Part shown: one piece after another, positions 58,483 to 64,000 of the stretch
Position numbering within the stretch: the first letter of the stretch is position 1
How the letters are laid out: every line of letters starts with the position of its first letter
From: Auricularia sp. M13
Lineage: Eukaryota; Basidiomycota; Agaricomycetes; Auriculariales; Auriculariaceae
Direction: 5' to 3'
DNA length: 64,000 bases
NCBI GenBank assembly: GCA_037042915.1
Contig: CM073200.1
Span: forward strand, 186,001 to 250,000
The notes under the pieces: model-generated
Told to the model about the DNA's origin: nothing
Databases searched by the model: none
Seen by the model: the letters and a program-made list of their open reading frames with translations, nothing else
Made by a program: the position numbers and the translations under genes

Positions 58483-58948
58483 TCAGGCGCCGCGTTTGTG
58501 GACGACGGCGGTGGCGAAATGGTCTGCGAGCTGCTGGCGGGTGACGCGGCGGACGCTGAAGCCGCTGGCGTGCAGCGCGGCCAGCACGTCGACGATCCAG
58601 TGCTGGCAGTGCCAGGCGCGGTCGCCGCGGATGACGGGGACCGAGCGCGCGATGCTGTCGAGCGCTGCGAGCTGGTCGGGGGCGACGGTGCCGACGACGA
58701 CCTTGCCGAGATAGGACTGGGCGCGGCCGATGGACACAATCTCTGGCGGCTTGACCTGTGAGAGTGAGCTGTGAGTCAGGCAGGGAGAAGGAGAGCCCCG
58801 GCGGCCGTACCTCGTAGGTGCTGGTGGAACCGGTGAGCTGGAAGGCGTGGGCGGAATCTGCGCACGGGTCGTGGACGACGAGGATGGCCCAGTGGCGGTC
58901 GCCCTTGAGACGCTCGTGGCCGTACTGGGCCACAGCTACCTCGAACAT
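58483..58948 (-). CDS. Small uncharacterised protein (resembles fungal DUF6914 group)
   Basis: Two exons, 58948-58811 and 58755-58483, joined in phase to 136 aa. Features: HWAILVVHD near the N-terminus, FQLTGSTSTYE just before the intron, SYLGKVVVGTV after it, and WHCQHWIVDVLAALHASGF with a conserved-looking Cys/His pair near the C-terminus. The pattern recalls a family common in Agaricomycetes (I think DUF6914); a papain-like or amidase-like fold is possible from the HWAI and WHCQ elements, but this is inference. The start at 58948 is the only ATG before the conserved part. Head-to-head with DED1, 122 bp between starts. Confidence 0.6.
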
Positions 58949-59070
58949 GCGCCCGGGACGCGGCCGGAGCTTTCTCGCCGACACTCCACAACTTCAAGTC
59001 TGAGACGGATTGTGAACTCCGCTAAAATTTCTCTCCCTCTCCCCACTAGAAAGAAAGAGTTACTAGAACC

Positions 59071-61249
<2,179 letters not shown>

Positions 61250-62055
61250 ACGCCTCGCCAACGCGCGTCCCCTATGCACTCCCTCTCTCGCCCTCACTCT
61301 CACGATATAACGGATAACTTCAGCGAAACCCTTCGATTTCGATTCATGCCACCCCCCGCCTGCTCCACGATGCGGGCGCCCCGCTCCATCGCCACGGCAA
61401 CTTTTTTTCGTCTGTATATTCTGTTCCGGCCCACCTGACGTTTCCCACCCTCCACGTGTGCGCTGCTCTCGCTCTCATCGCTTGTGTCTCGGTATCTGGA
61501 CTCCACTGTGCGTGATGATGTTTTCTCTCTCCTCTCTCTGTCTCTCTCGCTCTCATCCCAAGTCTCGTCTCGTCTCGCTCTCGTGGTCTGATTTATTGCG
61601 TCGTTTGCTCAGAGGCGTTCATTGGACGCTTTTAGTTATTGCATAGATAGACGGCGACAGGCCACGTATCCTCATCCTAGCATGTAATGGGGCGTCCGGA
61701 GTGTGGACGTGCTCTTCTCATTTTCTTTTCCCCTCACATCATCATCATCATCTCCCGCACGCACGCAGAGTCCTTTCACGCATTGGCATTTACATACTAC
61801 GGCACACTGTCTAGAGCATCGCATGACCTGTACGTTTTACCCCATCCATAATGTGCATGCATCGGAATCGAAGAGAAAAAAAAAAAGAGGAGGAGCACGT
61901 CAGCTATTCCTGAGCTCAGGCTGAGCAGCCAGCAACAAAAAAAGTCCGCAGACTTTGATCCAGACACCGCTACTCAAGGCACACACCTGGCCCGTGTATA
62001 CGCGGCCACCCCGTTGCCCACGCTGCCTGCACCTTCCGCCGACGACGAAGACGAT
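61250..62055. other. 3' region of DED1 and spacer
   Basis: About 800 bp without a gene. It carries a long pyrimidine-rich run of CTCT-type repeats (about 61510-61590), a CAT trinucleotide run near 61738-61750 and an A-run near 61879-61889. It probably holds the long DED1 3' UTR and the promoter of the next gene. Confidence 0.5.
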
Positions 62056-63781
62056 ATGTACAACGGCTCGAGCCCGTTGTTCGACGCGCAGGACTTCCCA
62101 GCGCTCAGACGCATCAAGCCGCTGCCCAAGAGACGCCGCACGTCGAGCGAGCAGGCCTTTGTGGATCCGGGCGACAACGGATCGCAGCAGCCAGGGCTCT
62201 ACCACGCCGTCGGCGACGAGCTCACCCAAGGTAGGCAGTGCTCTGGCCCGCGGACGTGTAGCCACTGAGGGCCGTTGCTTTGTCAACTCTCAAGAAGAGA
62301 TCCTCAAGAACACGCCCGCCGGCAGGGCCTTCCTGTCGACGCTCGACAGCTTCTACAATGCCGCGAATGCCGCCGCGGCCGCGGACGACGACGAGCAGGG
62401 CGAGGGCGACTACATCGACCATCTGCAGCAGCCGAACAACACCAAGAAGCGCAAGGTGCCCACCGCGCCGCACCAGGCCCACAACCCCGCGGACTCGCCC
62501 CAGGACGAGGACGGCGGCGGCGAGCGCGCGGGCGGCGCCAAGCTCGAGTCCGAGGACGGCGAGCCGGCGGCCGCCGCGGCGCTCGGCGCGGGCGGCGGCG
62601 CGCGGCGCAAGGTGAAGGCGAGCGCGGTCACCGTCGCCGGGCTGCAGCACAAGGAGCTGCTCAAAACGCGCAAGCGCCAGCTGTCGGCCGTGCTCGGCGC
62701 CATCACCGCCGAGGACGAGCTCGCGCTCGACCAGGCGCTCGCCGCACGCTACAACGTCCCCGGCGCGGCGTTCAGCACGCCCAAGCCCGCGGAGTACGTC
62801 GTCGCCGCGCGGCACAAGCGGCACCACCACCGCAAGAAGCCGCTGCTGGCGCCCGCGGAGCCCAGGGGCGAGCAGGCGGTGGCGATGGTTGAGGGCGACT
62901 TTGAATTCCAGTTGCAGAGCGCTTGTGAGTTACCCCCTCCCCCCTTGCGTCGCGTGCGCGTGCACAATCGGCGTGTCGCGCTGTCAGGATGCATTCGCTG
63001 ACCGACCGGCACGTGCACAGCGTCCGATAGGTCCCTCGCGTTGCGCGAGGAGGTCTCGGTGCTCTACCAACGTTTCGAAGCCGAGCTCGCCAGGCAGGCT
63101 GCCAAAGCGGCCGAGGCTGCCAAGCAATCCGCTCTTGCGCTCGCTGAGAGCCCAAAGCGGGCCGTGCAGCGCAGCCGCGGGGCTCCTGCCCCTCCGGCCG
63201 TCGACCCGGCCGCTACAGCTACCAAAGGACGCCAGACCAAGAAGAAGAAACGATCTGCACTCGCGAACGCATCGAACCCGCACCACCTGCGTAACTACGT
63301 CCCCTCGCGTCTCCCGCACTCGGGCCAGCCGCCGCAGAACGCCCAGGCTCTCAACGCGGCCAACTTCCTCGGTCCTCCCCCGCTTAGGTTTCTTTCGGCT
63401 GAAGTCCCTCCCAAGCGTCGCAAGAAGTCCGCCTCGCCGCCTCCCGCAGGGCCCCTCGGCGCGCAACTCACGAATCCCGCGGACGAGTGGATCTGCCCGT
63501 TCTGCGAGTACAACCTCTTTTACGGCGACGACGCGGCCTACAAGCGTGCGGTCAAGAGCAGGAAGAAGATTCTACAGAGGAGGCGACGGGCTAGGGAGCG
63601 TGCGGCGGCAGCTGCAAGCGGCGTGGCGCCTGTTGCTGCAGCCCCTCCTCCGGCAGACAAAGCCGTGACGGGCGAGACTCACGTTGCTGGGGAGACCGCA
63701 GCTAACGACGCGCCCGCCGTCAAGAACCTCGCGAAGCGGGATAGAGACAAGGGAGCGAGTGGTCCAGCGGCCGCTGTGTAG
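62056..63781 (+). CDS. Uncharacterised basic protein with CxxC motif, conserved-looking fungal family
   Basis: Three exons, 62056-62230, 62295-62924 and 63021-63781, joined in phase to 521 aa. The N-terminus has FPALRRIKPLPKRRRTSSE, a likely nuclear localisation signal, then EEILKNTPAGRAFLSTLDSF. An Ala/Glu-rich low-complexity region follows, then KTRKRQLSAVLGAIT and DFEFQLQSA. Exon 3 begins SSDRSLALREEVSVLYQRFE, probably helical, and ends with EWICPFCEYNLFYGDDAAYK followed by a strongly basic run (SRKKILQRRRRARERAA). The CPFC pair suggests part of a metal site. The composition points to a nuclear protein, perhaps a chromatin-complex subunit, but I cannot name it. Confidence 0.75.
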
Positions 63782-64000
63782 CGCTACTGTATGTCGATCG
63801 CTTTGCTCTTGGATATGTCACGCTCGTTCGCCCTGACGTCGATTGCTGTGCCGCGAGCGACCTGGCGTGGATTAGTTTTGCATGCTTGCCCGAATGACAG
63901 GTTGGATAGGCATTCTTCTCGGAGTTTGCGCATGAACACGTGTGGGCGAATGGAGACTGACGCTGGTGAAAACAAATTCGGGATGGACGGGCGAGCCTTG
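63782..64000. other. Terminal stretch, no gene recognised
   Basis: 219 bp after the last stop codon. A minus-strand frame of 63 codons has no recognisable feature; too little sequence remains to judge. Confidence 0.35.

Overview
The window looks like nuclear DNA of a filamentous basidiomycete, probably an Agaricomycete. It is GC-rich and gene-dense. Genes are split by many short introns (about 50-65 nt) with AG acceptors. Several proteins belong to families I associate with basidiomycetes: a LYC1-type acetyltransferase, a DUF7918-like protein and F-box proteins. I traced about 20 protein genes. For 17 of them I joined the exons by hand, checking splice phase at each junction, so those coordinates are exact on paper but have no transcript support.

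Layout. 1-1 kb: 5' part of an uncharacterised gene that leaves the window. 1-8.6 kb: gene-poor, dominated by a 3.8-kb element with 412-bp terminal inverted repeats and a 6-bp target duplication. Inside it lie a 605-bp solo LTR with its own 5-bp duplication and several diverged TATA-containing repeats, two of which form a large foldback. 8.6-13.2 kb: an HP1-like chromodomain protein, the exon-junction protein Y14 and a MYND-finger protein. 13.2-15.7 kb: no gene seen. 15.7-38.4 kb: a compact block of housekeeping genes arranged as divergent and convergent pairs: COQ6/SEC6, NAD synthetase/TFIIIC zinc-finger subunit, a secreted S53 protease, an uncharacterised module-repeat protein, argininosuccinate synthase, and an EngB-type GTPase/TBC RabGAP pair. 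38.6-46.2 kb: an accessory block with a LYC1-type acetyltransferase, a secreted alginate-lyase-like protein, a decayed second LYC1 copy, a leucine-rich-repeat protein and a second GNAT acetyltransferase. 46.9-52.3 kb: an actin-binding ADF-H/coiled-coil/PH protein, an F-box protein and a DUF7918-like protein. 52.5-56 kb: mostly gene-free with one F-box-like fragment. 56-64 kb: a PAP2 lipid phosphatase, a small uncharacterised protein, the DEAD-box helicase DED1 and an uncharacterised Lys/Arg-rich protein.

Functionally the genes do not form one pathway. They cover ubiquinone, NAD and arginine biosynthesis, exocytosis and Rab control, Pol III transcription, splicing and translation, heterochromatin, lipid phosphate metabolism and secreted degradation. 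No defence, viral or biosynthetic-cluster system was found. The most unusual structures are the nested TIR element, three GC-AG introns, two micro-exons of 13 and 14 nt, and the ADF-H/PH fusion protein.
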